In this document: one piece after another, positions 32,701 through 41,185 of the stretch | Position numbering within the stretch: position 1 is the first letter of the stretch | Layout of the letters: each line of letters starts with the position of its first letter | From: Thermoactinospora rubra | GTDB taxonomy: Bacteria; Actinomycetota; Actinomycetes; Streptosporangiales; Streptosporangiaceae | Assembly (NCBI RefSeq): GCF_002093975.1 | Contig: NZ_MSZZ01000045.1 | Location: 1-64,000 of the forward strand | DNA: 64,000 bases | Direction of reading: 5' to 3' | Position numbers and translations under genes: made by a program | Notes under the pieces: model-generated | What the model was told of the DNA's origin: nothing | Database searches by the model: none | What the model saw: only the letters and a program-made list of their open reading frames with translations

Positions 32701-33480
32701 ATGGATACGGAGTGGCTCGTGAACCTGACGCCCGCACGCGGTGGGAGGACGAACGTCGTCTGCCTGCCCTACGCCGGGGGTGGCGTGGCCGCCTTCCACG
32801 ACTGGCCGGCCCGGCTGCCGGCGGAGCTGAACCTCTGGGCCGTCCGGCCGCCCGGCCGGGAGAGCCGCCTGCTGCAACCGCCCATCAGGGACCTGCGCAC
32901 GATGGTGGCCGAGCTGACGCCGTGCGTGGTGCCGCTGACCAGGCGGCCGTACGCGGTGTTCGGGCACAGCATGGGCGCCCTGCTGGCCTACGAGCTGGTG
33001 CGCGCGCTCGTCGGGCGGGGCCTGCCGGAGCCGGTCTGGCTGGTGGTCTCCGGGCACGCCGCGCCGCACGTGGCCGTGCCGGGCGAGCTGCACAAACTGC
33101 CGGAGCGGCAGCTGATCCAGCGGCTGCGCGAGTACGGCGCCACGCCGCAGGACCTGCTGGCCACGCCGGACCTGCTGCGGCTGTTCCTGCCGACCATCCG
33201 GGCCGACCTGGCGGTGGCCGAGACCTACCGGTACCGGCCGGGGCCCAGGCTGAGCTGCCCGGTGGCGGCCTACCGCGGCAGCGACGACCCGGAGGTGACC
33301 CGTGCACAGTGCGCGGCCTGGGCGGAGCTGACGTCCGGCCCGTGTGTCGTCAGGGACTTCCCCGGCGGCCACTTCTTCCTGGAGGACGGCCGCGACGACA
33401 TGCTCGGCCACCTGTCCTCCCTTCTCGCGGGCACGCATAACCCGCCGCAAACCGCCGCGCCGCACACTCACCGGCCATGA
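32701..33480 (+). CDS. Type II thioesterase
   Basis: A 259-aa alpha/beta hydrolase of the GrsT/RifR group: VCLPYAGGGVAAF near the N-terminus, nucleophile elbow FGHSMGALLAYELV (Ser about residue 87) and the late His in FPGGHFFLEDGRD. It clears misprimed carrier domains. Unlike the integral thioesterase it keeps Ser. The start codon lies 21 nt from the SARP repeats with no clear Shine-Dalgarno, hinting at leaderless translation. It heads the long plus-strand operon. Confidence 0.9.
   Translation: MDTEWLVNLTPARGGRTNVVCLPYAGGGVAAFHDWPARLPAELNLWAVRPPGRESRLLQPPIRDLRTMVAELTPCVVPLTRRPYAVFGHSMGALLAYELVRALVGRGLPEPVWLVVSGHAAPHVAVPGELHKLPERQLIQRLREYGATPQDLLATPDLLRLFLPTIRADLAVAETYRYRPGPRLSCPVAAYRGSDDPEVTRAQCAAWAELTSGPCVVRDFPGGHFFLEDGRDDMLGHLSSLLAGTHNPPQTAAPHTHRP
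33437..33453 (+). promoter_or_regulatory. SARP-type box before the flavoprotein gene
   Basis: ATAACC (33437) and CAAACC (33448) repeat at 11 bp inside the 3' end of the thioesterase gene, about 50 nt before the flavoprotein start. It suggests an internal promoter for the chorismate/aryl genes. Confidence 0.6.
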
Positions 33481-33505
33481 CCTGTCCGCGCGAGGAGGCA
33501 CCAGC

Positions 33506-34195
33506 GTGACCGCCATACCGAAGATCGTCGCCATCAACGGGTCTGAACGAGACGGCAACACCGCCTATGTGCTCCGCTACGCCGCCAAGATCGCCGAAGC
33601 GCGTGGCGTGGAGTTCGACACCGTGGACCTGCGCGCCATCCGGATGGGGCCGTGCGGTCCCTGCGGTGACTGCAACCGGCGCACCGTGCCCTGCGTCGTC
33701 GACGACGACGTGCCGGCGGTCGTGGAGCGCATGGCCGCCGCCGACGGGGTGATCTACGCGACGCCGGTGCACGGGTTCGCGGCAGGGGCGCTGATGCAGA
33801 CCTTCATCGAGCGCTCGGGGGTGGGCTACCTGCGCTTCACCAGGCCGCTGACCAACAAGGTCGGTGGGGTGATCGTGCTGGCGCGCCGCTACAGCGCCAG
33901 CGTCGCCTACCAGCAGCTCACCGCCAACCTGCTGCTGAACCGGATGATCCTGGCGGGCAGCGGCTTCCCCGCCGAGGTGCACGCGCTGCACGTGGGGGAG
34001 GCGGCCGACGACGAGGAGGGCCTGATCAACGTGCGCCGCATGGTCGACCGCATGATCGACATGATCGAGGTCCTGCGCGAGTACCGGGCGCTCGGCGGGC
34101 GGGCGGAGCTGCTGGCCCCGCGTGAGCGCAACGAACGGCTCGGCCTGCCGGTCGAGAACTTCGCGGATGAGGCGGTGGGCCATGCCCTCGGCTGA
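33506..34195 (+). CDS. Iron-sulfur flavoprotein-like NAD(P)H/FMN reductase
   Basis: This 229-aa flavodoxin-fold protein opens with IVAINGSERDGNTAYVL (FMN phosphate loop) and then has the compact cysteine set GPCGPCGDCNRRTVPC (Cys-x2-Cys-x2-Cys-x5-Cys, about residues 48-63), the cluster-binding motif of Isf-type iron-sulfur flavoproteins. ATPVHGFAAGALMQTFIERS is the flavin-contact loop. It probably passes electrons to, or reduces, a pathway intermediate. GTG chosen after GAGGAGG. Its 3' end overlaps the ligase gene by 14 nt. What it reduces is unknown. Confidence 0.82.
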   Translation: MTAIPKIVAINGSERDGNTAYVLRYAAKIAEARGVEFDTVDLRAIRMGPCGPCGDCNRRTVPCVVDDDVPAVVERMAAADGVIYATPVHGFAAGALMQTFIERSGVGYLRFTRPLTNKVGGVIVLARRYSASVAYQQLTANLLLNRMILAGSGFPAEVHALHVGEAADDEEGLINVRRMVDRMIDMIEVLREYRALGGRAELLAPRERNERLGLPVENFADEAVGHALG

Positions 34196-35585
34196 GGAGG
34201 TCTTCGCCCGCGAGCACGCCGCCGCCCGCGAGCGCTTCTACGGCGGGGCGATGACGGCCGCCGACTGGGACCGCTGGCGCCGTGCCCGGCTCGCCGCCGT
34301 GCTGCGCCACGTCACCGAGCGCTCGCCGTTCTACCGCAAGCATCTGGCCGGGATCGATGTCGGCGGCATCACGCCGGACACGCTCGCGGCGCTGCCGTAC
34401 ACCACCAAGGAGCACCTGCGTGACGCGCAGTACGACGTCCTGGCGGGTGAGGTGGCCGAGGCGCGGATCTTCTACGAGACCAACGGCACCACGGGGCCGC
34501 CCACGCCGTGCCCGCGCGGCGCCAGGGACATCCTGGCCAGCAACTCGGCCGTGGAGGAGTCGTGGCGGCGCTTCCTCGCCGCCCGCTTCGGCACGCGCAG
34601 GCCGGTCGTCGGGCTGATGGGACCGTCGGAGCTGTACGCGTTCGGCGACGTGTTCACGGCGGTGACGGGCGTGCTGGACCTGTGCCATGTGAAGATCTGG
34701 CCGGAGTCGCCCAGGGTCGGCTTCGCCAAGGCGCTGCGGCTCATCAGGGACCTCGGCGTCGAGGTGGTCGTGTGCGCGCCCGCCCTGTGCCTCAGCCTGG
34801 CCAAGGCCGCCCAGTACCACGGCTACGACCTGGACGAGCTGCCGATCACGACGTTCCTGGTGCTGGGGGAGATCTGCTCGCCCGAGTACGCCGCCAACGT
34901 CGCCTCCGTCTGGCCGCGCGCCGAGGTCTTCCCCATCCTGTACGGCTCGCAGGAGGCCCTATGCGTGGCCACCGGCGCCGTCGACGGCCTGCTGCACCTG
35001 TCGGAGCTGAACTACCTGGTCGAGCTGGTCGACCCCGACACCGGCGAGCTCGTCGGCGACCACGGCGAGGGCGAGCTGGTGCTCACGATGCTCGTCGACG
35101 GCATCAAGCCGCTCATCCGCTACCGCACCGGCGACCTGGTGCGGCTGCGCCCCGAGCCCCCCGGCGCGCCCATGCCGGGCAGGATCGTGGAGGTCGCCGG
35201 CCGCGTCAACGACCGGCTGCGCGTGGGCGGCGCCCTGCTCCGCCCGGTGGAGCTGGAGGCCGCGGTGCTGCGCGACGTGCGCGGCTGCCTGGGCTACCAG
35301 GTGGTCATCACCAGCGACCGCCAGGGCCGCGACGAGCTGACGGTCCGCCTGGAGCTGCTGCCCTGGGCCGACCACGCGCGCGTCGAGAAGGAGGTGGCGA
35401 CCGGGCTGCGCGAGCTGACGGGCGCCGCCACGACCGTCGTCATCGACACCGACCTGGACCCCGTCACGAGCACGGGCGCGTTCGTGAGCTGGAAGGCGGC
35501 CAGGATCGTCGACCACAGGACCGAGCCGGACGGGGCCGCCCTCGTCGCCCGCGAGGTCGCCCACCGCTTCTCCGTGACGAGATGA
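34182..35585 (+). CDS. Phenylacetate-CoA ligase-like (PaaK-like) adenylating enzyme
   Basis: A 467-aa ANL enzyme of the PaaK branch: LRHVTERSPFYRKHLAG, TTKEHLRDAQYD, the ATP loop YETNGTTGPPTPCPR (usually SSGTTGxPT) and the hinge region RTGDLVRL followed by GRVNDRLRVGG. PaaK relatives make aryl-CoA or aryl-AMP; EhpF in phenazine biosynthesis is a precedent for aryl-acid activation ahead of reduction. Paired here with an Fe-S flavoprotein and a chorismate branch, it probably activates an aryl or small organic acid. ATG overlaps the previous gene; the stop overlaps the TrpE-like start (ATGA). Confidence 0.82.
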   Translation: MPSAEEVFAREHAAARERFYGGAMTAADWDRWRRARLAAVLRHVTERSPFYRKHLAGIDVGGITPDTLAALPYTTKEHLRDAQYDVLAGEVAEARIFYETNGTTGPPTPCPRGARDILASNSAVEESWRRFLAARFGTRRPVVGLMGPSELYAFGDVFTAVTGVLDLCHVKIWPESPRVGFAKALRLIRDLGVEVVVCAPALCLSLAKAAQYHGYDLDELPITTFLVLGEICSPEYAANVASVWPRAEVFPILYGSQEALCVATGAVDGLLHLSELNYLVELVDPDTGELVGDHGEGELVLTMLVDGIKPLIRYRTGDLVRLRPEPPGAPMPGRIVEVAGRVNDRLRVGGALLRPVELEAAVLRDVRGCLGYQVVITSDRQGRDELTVRLELLPWADHARVEKEVATGLRELTGAATTVVIDTDLDPVTSTGAFVSWKAARIVDHRTEPDGAALVAREVAHRFSVTR

Positions 35586-37021
35586 ACCGCATCCCTGTCA
35601 AGACCGTACGCCGGAGGGTCGGGGTCCCCGACCCGCTGGCCGCCTACCTGGCGCTGGCCGAGGCGTTCGGCCGCCGCCAGGTGTACCTGCTGGAGTCGGC
35701 CGAGGGCCCGCTCGCCGACGTCAGGCACCAGTACGTCGGCTTCGGCGAGCTGCTGGCCGTGTCGGTGACGCGCGGGCGCGTGACGGTGAGCGGGCTGCCG
35801 GTCCTGCGGCAGGAGGCGCTGCGCCGGATCCGGCCGCTGCTCGGCGAGGACGGCGCCACCCTGCCCGACCGGCGGGCGCTCTGGCCGGTGCTGCGGGCCG
35901 TGGAGTCGGCCTTCGACGCCGAGCGGTCGGCCGCCGAGTTCGCCTTCGGCTTCTTCGGCTACCTCGGCTACGACACCGCCGGCTACATCGAGGAGCTGCC
36001 GCGGCTCATCACGGCCGACCCCGGCGTGCCCGACGTGCACCTGGCGGTCCACCAGGGCCTGCTGGCGGTGGACCGGGTGAGCGGCCGCTCGGAGCTGCTG
36101 GTCCACCAGTCGCCCGCGTGGCCCGCGCTGGACGTGGACGACATCGCCGGGTTGCTGCGCGGCGCGCGGCTCGGCCCGCCCGGACCCCTGCACCCGGCGG
36201 AGGTGGCCGACGACACACGCAGGGAGGAGTTCCTGGCCGACGTGGCCAGGTGCCTGGACCATATCGCGATCGGCGACATCTACCAGGTGCAGATCGGCCA
36301 CGAGCTGGCCATGCGCAGCCGCAGCGACCCGGTGGACGTCTACCGGCGGCTGCGCGCCAGGAACCCCTCCCCGTACATGTACCTCGCGCCGCTCGGCGAG
36401 CACACGGTGGTGGGCTCCAGCCCCGAGCTGTTCGTGCGCGTGGAGAACGGCACGGCCGTCATGCGGCCCATCGCGGGCACCGCCCGCCGTGGCATCGTGC
36501 CGGACGAGGAGGCCGCGGCGCAGCTGCGCGGCGACCCCAAGGAACTGGCCGAGCACACCATGCTCGTCGACCTGTGCCGCAACGACCTCGGGCGCATCTG
36601 CCGCGCCGACTCGCTGCAGGTCACCGACCTGTTCGCGGTGGAGCGCTACTCCCACGTCCTGCACCTGGTCTCGACCGTGACCGCGCGGGTGGCCGACGGC
36701 TTCGACGCCTACGACGTGATCGCGGCGCTGTTCCCCGCCGGGACGATGACCGGCGCGCCCAAGATCCGCGCCATGGAGATCATCGAGGACGTGGAGCGCA
36801 GCAGGCGCGGCCTGTACGCCGGGGCGCTCGGCCTCATCGGCGCGGGCGGCGCCGTCAACCTCGCCCTGTGTATCCGCACGCTGGTCCACCGCGACGGCGT
36901 CTACCGGGCGCGGGCGTCGGCGGGCGTCGTGGCCGACTCGGCGCCGGACCGGGAGTGGAACGAGACCCTCGCCAAGCTGAGCGCCGCCCACTGGGCGGTG
37001 ACCGGGAAGGAGCTGCTGTGA
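35582..37021 (+). CDS. TrpE-like chorismate-utilising enzyme (anthranilate/ADIC synthase component I)
   Basis: The 479-aa product has N-terminal FAFGFFGYLGYDTAGYIEEL and a C-terminal chorismate-binding domain with IYQVQIGHELAM, VGSSPELFVRVENG, RPIAGTARRG (about residues 299-308), DLCRNDLGRIC and FPAGTMTGAPKIRAME. The PIAGT motif (not PIKGT of PabB, whose Lys forms the covalent intermediate) favours an anthranilate- or ADIC-forming enzyme over aminodeoxychorismate synthase. It works with the glutaminase encoded next. A biosynthetic copy is indicated because no other trp genes are present. Confidence 0.87.
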   Translation: MNRIPVKTVRRRVGVPDPLAAYLALAEAFGRRQVYLLESAEGPLADVRHQYVGFGELLAVSVTRGRVTVSGLPVLRQEALRRIRPLLGEDGATLPDRRALWPVLRAVESAFDAERSAAEFAFGFFGYLGYDTAGYIEELPRLITADPGVPDVHLAVHQGLLAVDRVSGRSELLVHQSPAWPALDVDDIAGLLRGARLGPPGPLHPAEVADDTRREEFLADVARCLDHIAIGDIYQVQIGHELAMRSRSDPVDVYRRLRARNPSPYMYLAPLGEHTVVGSSPELFVRVENGTAVMRPIAGTARRGIVPDEEAAAQLRGDPKELAEHTMLVDLCRNDLGRICRADSLQVTDLFAVERYSHVLHLVSTVTARVADGFDAYDVIAALFPAGTMTGAPKIRAMEIIEDVERSRRGLYAGALGLIGAGGAVNLALCIRTLVHRDGVYRARASAGVVADSAPDREWNETLAKLSAAHWAVTGKELL

Positions 37022-37602
37022 GGACGCTCGTCGTGGACGCCTTCGACAGCTTCGTCTACATCCTCCACCAGTACCTGCTGTCCGTCGGCGCGGACCCGGT
37101 GGTCCTGCGCTCCACCGAGGTGACCCCGGCCAGGGTGCGCGAGCTTCGGCCCGCCGCCGTCCTGCTCGGCCCGGGACCCGGCCACCCGGCCGCGTCCGGC
37201 CACGTGGAGATCGTCCGGCACTTCGCCCACGAGCTGCCCATCCTGGGCATCTGCCTCGGGCACCAGGCGATCGGCCTGGCCTACGGCGCCCGCGTGCGGC
37301 CCGCCGACCACCTGATGCACGGCAAGACCAGCCGGATCAGCCACGACGGCAGAGGCCTGTTCACCGGCATGCCGCCGGACTTCGAGGCCACCCGCTACCA
37401 CTCGCTCATCGTGACGGAGGACTCGGTGCCCGACTGCCTGGAGATCAGCGCGAGATCCCTCGACGACGGCTACGTGATGGGCCTGCGCCACCGGACACTC
37501 CCCGTCGAATCCGTGCAGTTCCATCCCGAGAGCATCAGCACCGAGGACGGCCTGCAAATGATCAAGAACTGGCACGCGGCCACGACCGGAGGCAACCGAT
37601 GA
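37018..37602 (+). CDS. TrpG-like glutamine amidotransferase (component II)
   Basis: A 194-aa class I glutaminase: oxyanion region LLGPGPGHPAASG, nucleophile in ILGICLGHQAIGLAYG (Cys about 80) and the His-Glu pair in VQFHPESIST. It provides ammonia to the TrpE-like subunit, so the aryl product carries an amino group. The GTG start overlaps the TrpE-like stop, and its own stop overlaps the A-T start, so the set is translationally coupled. Confidence 0.9.
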   Translation: MRTLVVDAFDSFVYILHQYLLSVGADPVVLRSTEVTPARVRELRPAAVLLGPGPGHPAASGHVEIVRHFAHELPILGICLGHQAIGLAYGARVRPADHLMHGKTSRISHDGRGLFTGMPPDFEATRYHSLIVTEDSVPDCLEISARSLDDGYVMGLRHRTLPVESVQFHPESISTEDGLQMIKNWHAATTGGNR

Positions 37603-39338
37603 CCGTCGTCCACGTCCACGAGCTCATCGAGGCGGTCGCCGCGGCGACGCCGGACCGCCCGGCGATCGTCGCCGGCGGGGTGACCATGACCTACGGCGAG
37701 CTGGACGCCGAGGCCAACCGCCTGGCGTGCCACCTGATCGACCTCGGCGTGGGCGAGGGGGCGGCCGTCGGGGTGTTCATGGAGCGCAGCGCCGAGAACC
37801 TGGTGGCGCAGCTCGCTGCGTTCAAGGCGGGCGCGTGCGTGGTCCTCATGGACCCGGCCTACCCGGCGCAGCGGCTGGCGTTCATGCTGGCCGACTCGGC
37901 CGCGGCGGCCGTGGTCACCCGGCCAGGGCCGGCCGCCGCCCTGCCCGCCGGGGTGAAGGTGGTCCTGAGCGGCCAGTGGGCCGCCGCGCCCGCGCGCAAG
38001 CCCGACCGGCGGCCCGCGGACAACGGCACCAGCCACATCGCCTACACCTCGGGTTCCACCGGCGTGCCCAAGGCGGTGCTGCTGCGGCACGAGCCCTTCC
38101 GCAACACCGTGCGCGTCCTCATCGAGCAGTGCGGGATCACCCCGGACTCGCGCGGGACCTGGCTGTGCTCGCCGGGGTTCGGGCTGGTCGAGGTGGACTG
38201 CTTCCCGGTGCTCGCCGCGGGCGCCACCCTGCACATCCCGCCCGCGGCCGTCACCGGCTCGGCGGAGGAACTGCGGGACTGGCTGGTCGCCGAGCGCATC
38301 ACGCACACCCTGCAGCTGACCGCGATGGCCGAACGGCTGTGGCAGCTCGACTGGCCAAAGGACGGGCACCTACGCTCCATGCGCGTGGCCGGCGAGCGCG
38401 TGCGGAACTGGCCGCCGCCGGGCCTGCCGTACCAGGTGCTCAACGTGTACGGCTCGGCCGAGGCGAACGTGGTGGCGACGTGCGACCTCACGGCCACGGC
38501 CGCCGCGCTCGGCGAGGAGGAACGCGCCGCGCGCAGGCCGCCCATCGGCACGCCGGTGCCGGGCGTGCGCGTGTACGTGCTGGACGAGAACCTCGCGCCG
38601 GTCCCCACCGGCGAGGTCGGCGAGCTGTACATCTCCGGCCGCAGCCTGTCGGCCGGCTACCTGAACCGGCCCGACGCCGAGCGCGACAGGTTCCTGGCCA
38701 ACCCGATGCCCGGCGACCCCCACCCGGTGCTCTACCGCAGCGGCGACCAGGCCAGGGTCTGGCCCGACGGGCTCATCGAGATCGTCGGGCGGGCCGACGA
38801 CGAGGTGAAGGTCCGCGGCTACCGGGTGCGGCTGGGCGAGATCGAGAGCGTGCTGGCGCAGCAGCCGGGGGTACGGCAGTGCGCGGTGGTGCTGCGCGAC
38901 GACGCGCTCGCCGCCTACGTGGAGCCGCGTCCCGGCGCCACGATCGTGCCCGCCGAGCTGCGCCGGTCGCTGGCCGCGCGGCTGCCGCAGTACATGCTGC
39001 CCGCGGCGTACGTCGTCGGGCCGCTGCCCACGACGCCGAACGGCAAGATCGACCGGGCGGCGCTGCCCGCGCCCGGCGAGGCCGCGGACGCGTTCGTCGC
39101 GCCGCGGACCGAGACGGAAAAGCAGGTCGCCGAGCTGTGGGCGACACTGCTGCGCCTGCCCGAGGTCGGGGTGCGCACCGAGTTCCTGGCGCTCGGCGGC
39201 GACTCGGTGACCGCGATGCGGGTCTTGGACGGGGTCAAGGACCTGTTCGGGGTGGAGCTCGGGATGGCCGACCTGTTCGAGGCGGGGACCGTGGAGGAGC
39301 TCGCCGCGCTGATCGAGGAGCGGGGGAACGACCGATGA
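37599..39338 (+). CDS. Stand-alone A-T loading protein, probably aryl-acid specific
   Basis: This 579-aa protein has an adenylation domain (YTSGSTGVPKAV, VYGSAEANVV, YRSGDQARVW, core lysine in TTPNGKIDRAAL) and a carrier domain (FLALGGDSVTAMRVL). Where amino-acid-activating domains have FDxS with Asp235 contacting the alpha-amine, this one reads GFGLVEVDCF, giving Gly. Loss of Asp235 is expected when the substrate lacks an alpha-amino group, such as anthranilate or another aminobenzoate. Sitting in the chorismate operon, it probably loads the starter unit. No condensation domain is present, and no MbtH gene is seen. Confidence 0.9.
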   Translation: MTVVHVHELIEAVAAATPDRPAIVAGGVTMTYGELDAEANRLACHLIDLGVGEGAAVGVFMERSAENLVAQLAAFKAGACVVLMDPAYPAQRLAFMLADSAAAAVVTRPGPAAALPAGVKVVLSGQWAAAPARKPDRRPADNGTSHIAYTSGSTGVPKAVLLRHEPFRNTVRVLIEQCGITPDSRGTWLCSPGFGLVEVDCFPVLAAGATLHIPPAAVTGSAEELRDWLVAERITHTLQLTAMAERLWQLDWPKDGHLRSMRVAGERVRNWPPPGLPYQVLNVYGSAEANVVATCDLTATAAALGEEERAARRPPIGTPVPGVRVYVLDENLAPVPTGEVGELYISGRSLSAGYLNRPDAERDRFLANPMPGDPHPVLYRSGDQARVWPDGLIEIVGRADDEVKVRGYRVRLGEIESVLAQQPGVRQCAVVLRDDALAAYVEPRPGATIVPAELRRSLAARLPQYMLPAAYVVGPLPTTPNGKIDRAALPAPGEAADAFVAPRTETEKQVAELWATLLRLPEVGVRTEFLALGGDSVTAMRVLDGVKDLFGVELGMADLFEAGTVEELAALIEERGNDR

Positions 39339-40369
39339 CGACCCTGATCGTGCTGCGGGACGGAACCGACGAGGAGCGGCTGGGCGAGGTCGTCGACCGG
39401 CTGCGCGACGCGGGCGTGCCCTGCCGCTCCCACTCGGCGACCGTGCTGTCGTCCCCGTCCCCGGCCGCCCGCGTCGGCGCGGTCCTGGCGGGACTGCCGC
39501 AGGTGGCGCAGGTGAGCGCGCTCAGCGGCGACTATCCGCTGGCGGCCCGCCAGTCGGCCGCCGAGGGCACCCGCGTACGGCTGGGCCGGACGCTCATCGG
39601 CGGCCCCGACGTCGTGGTGATCGCCGGGCCGTGCGCGGTGGAGAGCCGGGACCAGCTGCTGACCACGGCGGCGGCGGTGCGCGACGCGGGCGCCCAGGCG
39701 CTGCGCGCGGGCGTGTTCAAGCCGCGCACCTCGCCGTACTCCTTCCAGGGGCTGGGCGCCGACGGGCTGAAGCTGGCGGCCGAGGCGCGCAGGGAGACCG
39801 GGCTGCCCGTCGTGTCGGAGGTCCTCGACGTCCGCGACGTGGAGCTGATGGCCGGCAGCGTGGACATGCTCCAGATCGGGGCACGCAACGTGCAGAACTA
39901 CCCGCTGCTGCGCGAGGTGGGCGCCTCGGGCCTGCCCGTGCTGCTCAAGCGCGGCGCGGGCACCACCATCGACGAGACGCTCATGGCCGCCGAGTACCTG
40001 CTCGACGCGGGCAACCACCAGGTGGTGCTGTGCGAGCGGGGGATCAGGAGCTTCGAGACCGGCTACCGCTTCTCGCTCGACCTGACCGCGGTCACCGTGT
40101 TCAGGGAGCGCACCCACCTGCCCGTGATCGTCGATCCCAGCCACGCGGCGGGCCGCCGTAGCCGCGTGATCCCGCTGGCGCTGGCCGCCGCGGCGGCGGG
40201 CGCGGACGGCGTCATCGTGGAGGTGCACTGTGACCCCGAGACGGCGCGGTGCGACGCCGAGCAGGCGCTGCACGTGGCGGACCTGCCCGCGTTGATGGCC
40301 GGGCTGCGGCCGGCCGCCGCCGCGGCGGGGCGGCAGCTGGCCGCAACCCCGGCAGGGGCGTCAGGCTGA
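39335..40369 (+). CDS. DAHP synthase, type I-beta-like
   Basis: The 344-aa enzyme has an N-terminal regulatory-like domain of about 90 residues (MTTLIVLRDGTDEERLGEVV) and a barrel with VVIAGPCAVESRDQLL, RAGVFKPRTSPYSFQGLG, LLKRGAGTTIDETLMAAEYL and PVIVDPSHAAGRRS. It condenses PEP and erythrose-4-phosphate, boosting chorismate for the adjacent TrpE/TrpG pair. Dedicated DAHP synthases are common in clusters using chorismate-derived starters. ATG overlaps the A-T stop; its 3' end overlaps the convergent SARP by 9 nt. Confidence 0.92.
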   Translation: MTTLIVLRDGTDEERLGEVVDRLRDAGVPCRSHSATVLSSPSPAARVGAVLAGLPQVAQVSALSGDYPLAARQSAAEGTRVRLGRTLIGGPDVVVIAGPCAVESRDQLLTTAAAVRDAGAQALRAGVFKPRTSPYSFQGLGADGLKLAAEARRETGLPVVSEVLDVRDVELMAGSVDMLQIGARNVQNYPLLREVGASGLPVLLKRGAGTTIDETLMAAEYLLDAGNHQVVLCERGIRSFETGYRFSLDLTAVTVFRERTHLPVIVDPSHAAGRRSRVIPLALAAAAAGADGVIVEVHCDPETARCDAEQALHVADLPALMAGLRPAAAAAGRQLAATPAGASG

Positions 40370-41185
40370 GCGTCTGGCCGGGCGCGGCACGATCGAGGTC
40401 CGGCCGCGCGCCGCCGACACGTACGCCTGCACGGTGGCGGGGCTCGGCTCCACGCCGAGGTCGCCGCGCAACCGCGAGACGCACCGGTCGAACCACGCCT
40501 TGGCGGCCTTCCTGTCGCCCAGCCGCCCGCACATGTTGATCAGCAGGCGGTAGGTCTCCTCCCGATAGGGCTCCAGCTCGATGAGCCGGGCGGACCAGCG
40601 CAACACGTCACCCACGTCGTCGTGGTCCAGGGCCACCGCCGACAATCGCGTCAGCGCGTGCAGCGCCAGGGACCTGTACCACTCCCGGTGCTCCACGATC
40701 CAGTCGCCGGACTCCTCCTGGAGGAAGTCGCCGCGATACAGCTCCATGGCCTCCCGGTACCGCGACAGCGCGGCGCGCACCTCGCCCCGCCGGTCCGCCG
40801 CGCGCCCCGCGTCGATCTTCGCCTCGAAGTCCTCGATGTCCACCCACACGTTGTCGGCGTGCAGGACGTAGCCGAAGTCGCGGTGCTCGATCCCGATGCC
40901 GCAGCGCTCGCACCCCCGGGGACCGACCCCGAGGGCGCGCCGTACGGCATGCACGGCCACCTTCAGCGAACTGGAGCTCGGCGACCACTCACGTCCCGGC
41001 CATAACGCCTGATAGAGGGTTTCGCGCAGGACCAGCCGCTCCCGGTGGCTGACGAGGTACTGGAACAGGGTGCGCGCCTTGCCCGCGCGCCAGCTCAGCA
41101 CCGGCACCCCCGACACGGTGAGAGAGAACGCGCCGAGCATGCGCACCCGGAGGCTGTGGTCCGGCGCGTCCTCCACCATGGTCAC
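40361..41185 (-). CDS. SARP-family transcriptional activator (right)
   Basis: A 274-aa small SARP with RVRMLGAFSLTVSG, SWRAGKARTLFQYLVSHRER and SSSLKVAVHAVRRALGVG (winged helix) and a BTAD (VDIEDFEAKIDAG, LYRGDFLQEESGDWIVEHRE, ELEPYREETYRLLINM). It is clearly homologous to the left SARP. The GTG overlaps the P450 stop by 4 nt, so activator and P450 are co-expressed, probably under the box at 42693..42709, which would give positive autoregulation. Confidence 0.9.
   Translation of the reverse strand: MTMVEDAPDHSLRVRMLGAFSLTVSGVPVLSWRAGKARTLFQYLVSHRERLVLRETLYQALWPGREWSPSSSSLKVAVHAVRRALGVGPRGCERCGIGIEHRDFGYVLHADNVWVDIEDFEAKIDAGRAADRRGEVRAALSRYREAMELYRGDFLQEESGDWIVEHREWYRSLALHALTRLSAVALDHDDVGDVLRWSARLIELEPYREETYRLLINMCGRLGDRKAAKAWFDRCVSRLRGDLGVEPSPATVQAYVSAARGRTSIVPRPARRSA

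Noticed and set aside
35582..37602. Aminodeoxychorismate (PabB/PabA) synthase leading to 4-aminobenzoate
   Set aside because: The PIAGT motif lacks the Lys of PIKGT used by PabB; anthranilate or ADIC formation is more likely, though not proven.
23520..40369. Pyrrolobenzodiazepine (tomaymycin-like) assembly
   Set aside because: DAHP synthase, TrpE/TrpG and an A-T loader fit, but there is no terminal reductase domain and a Cy module plus thioesterase are present instead.
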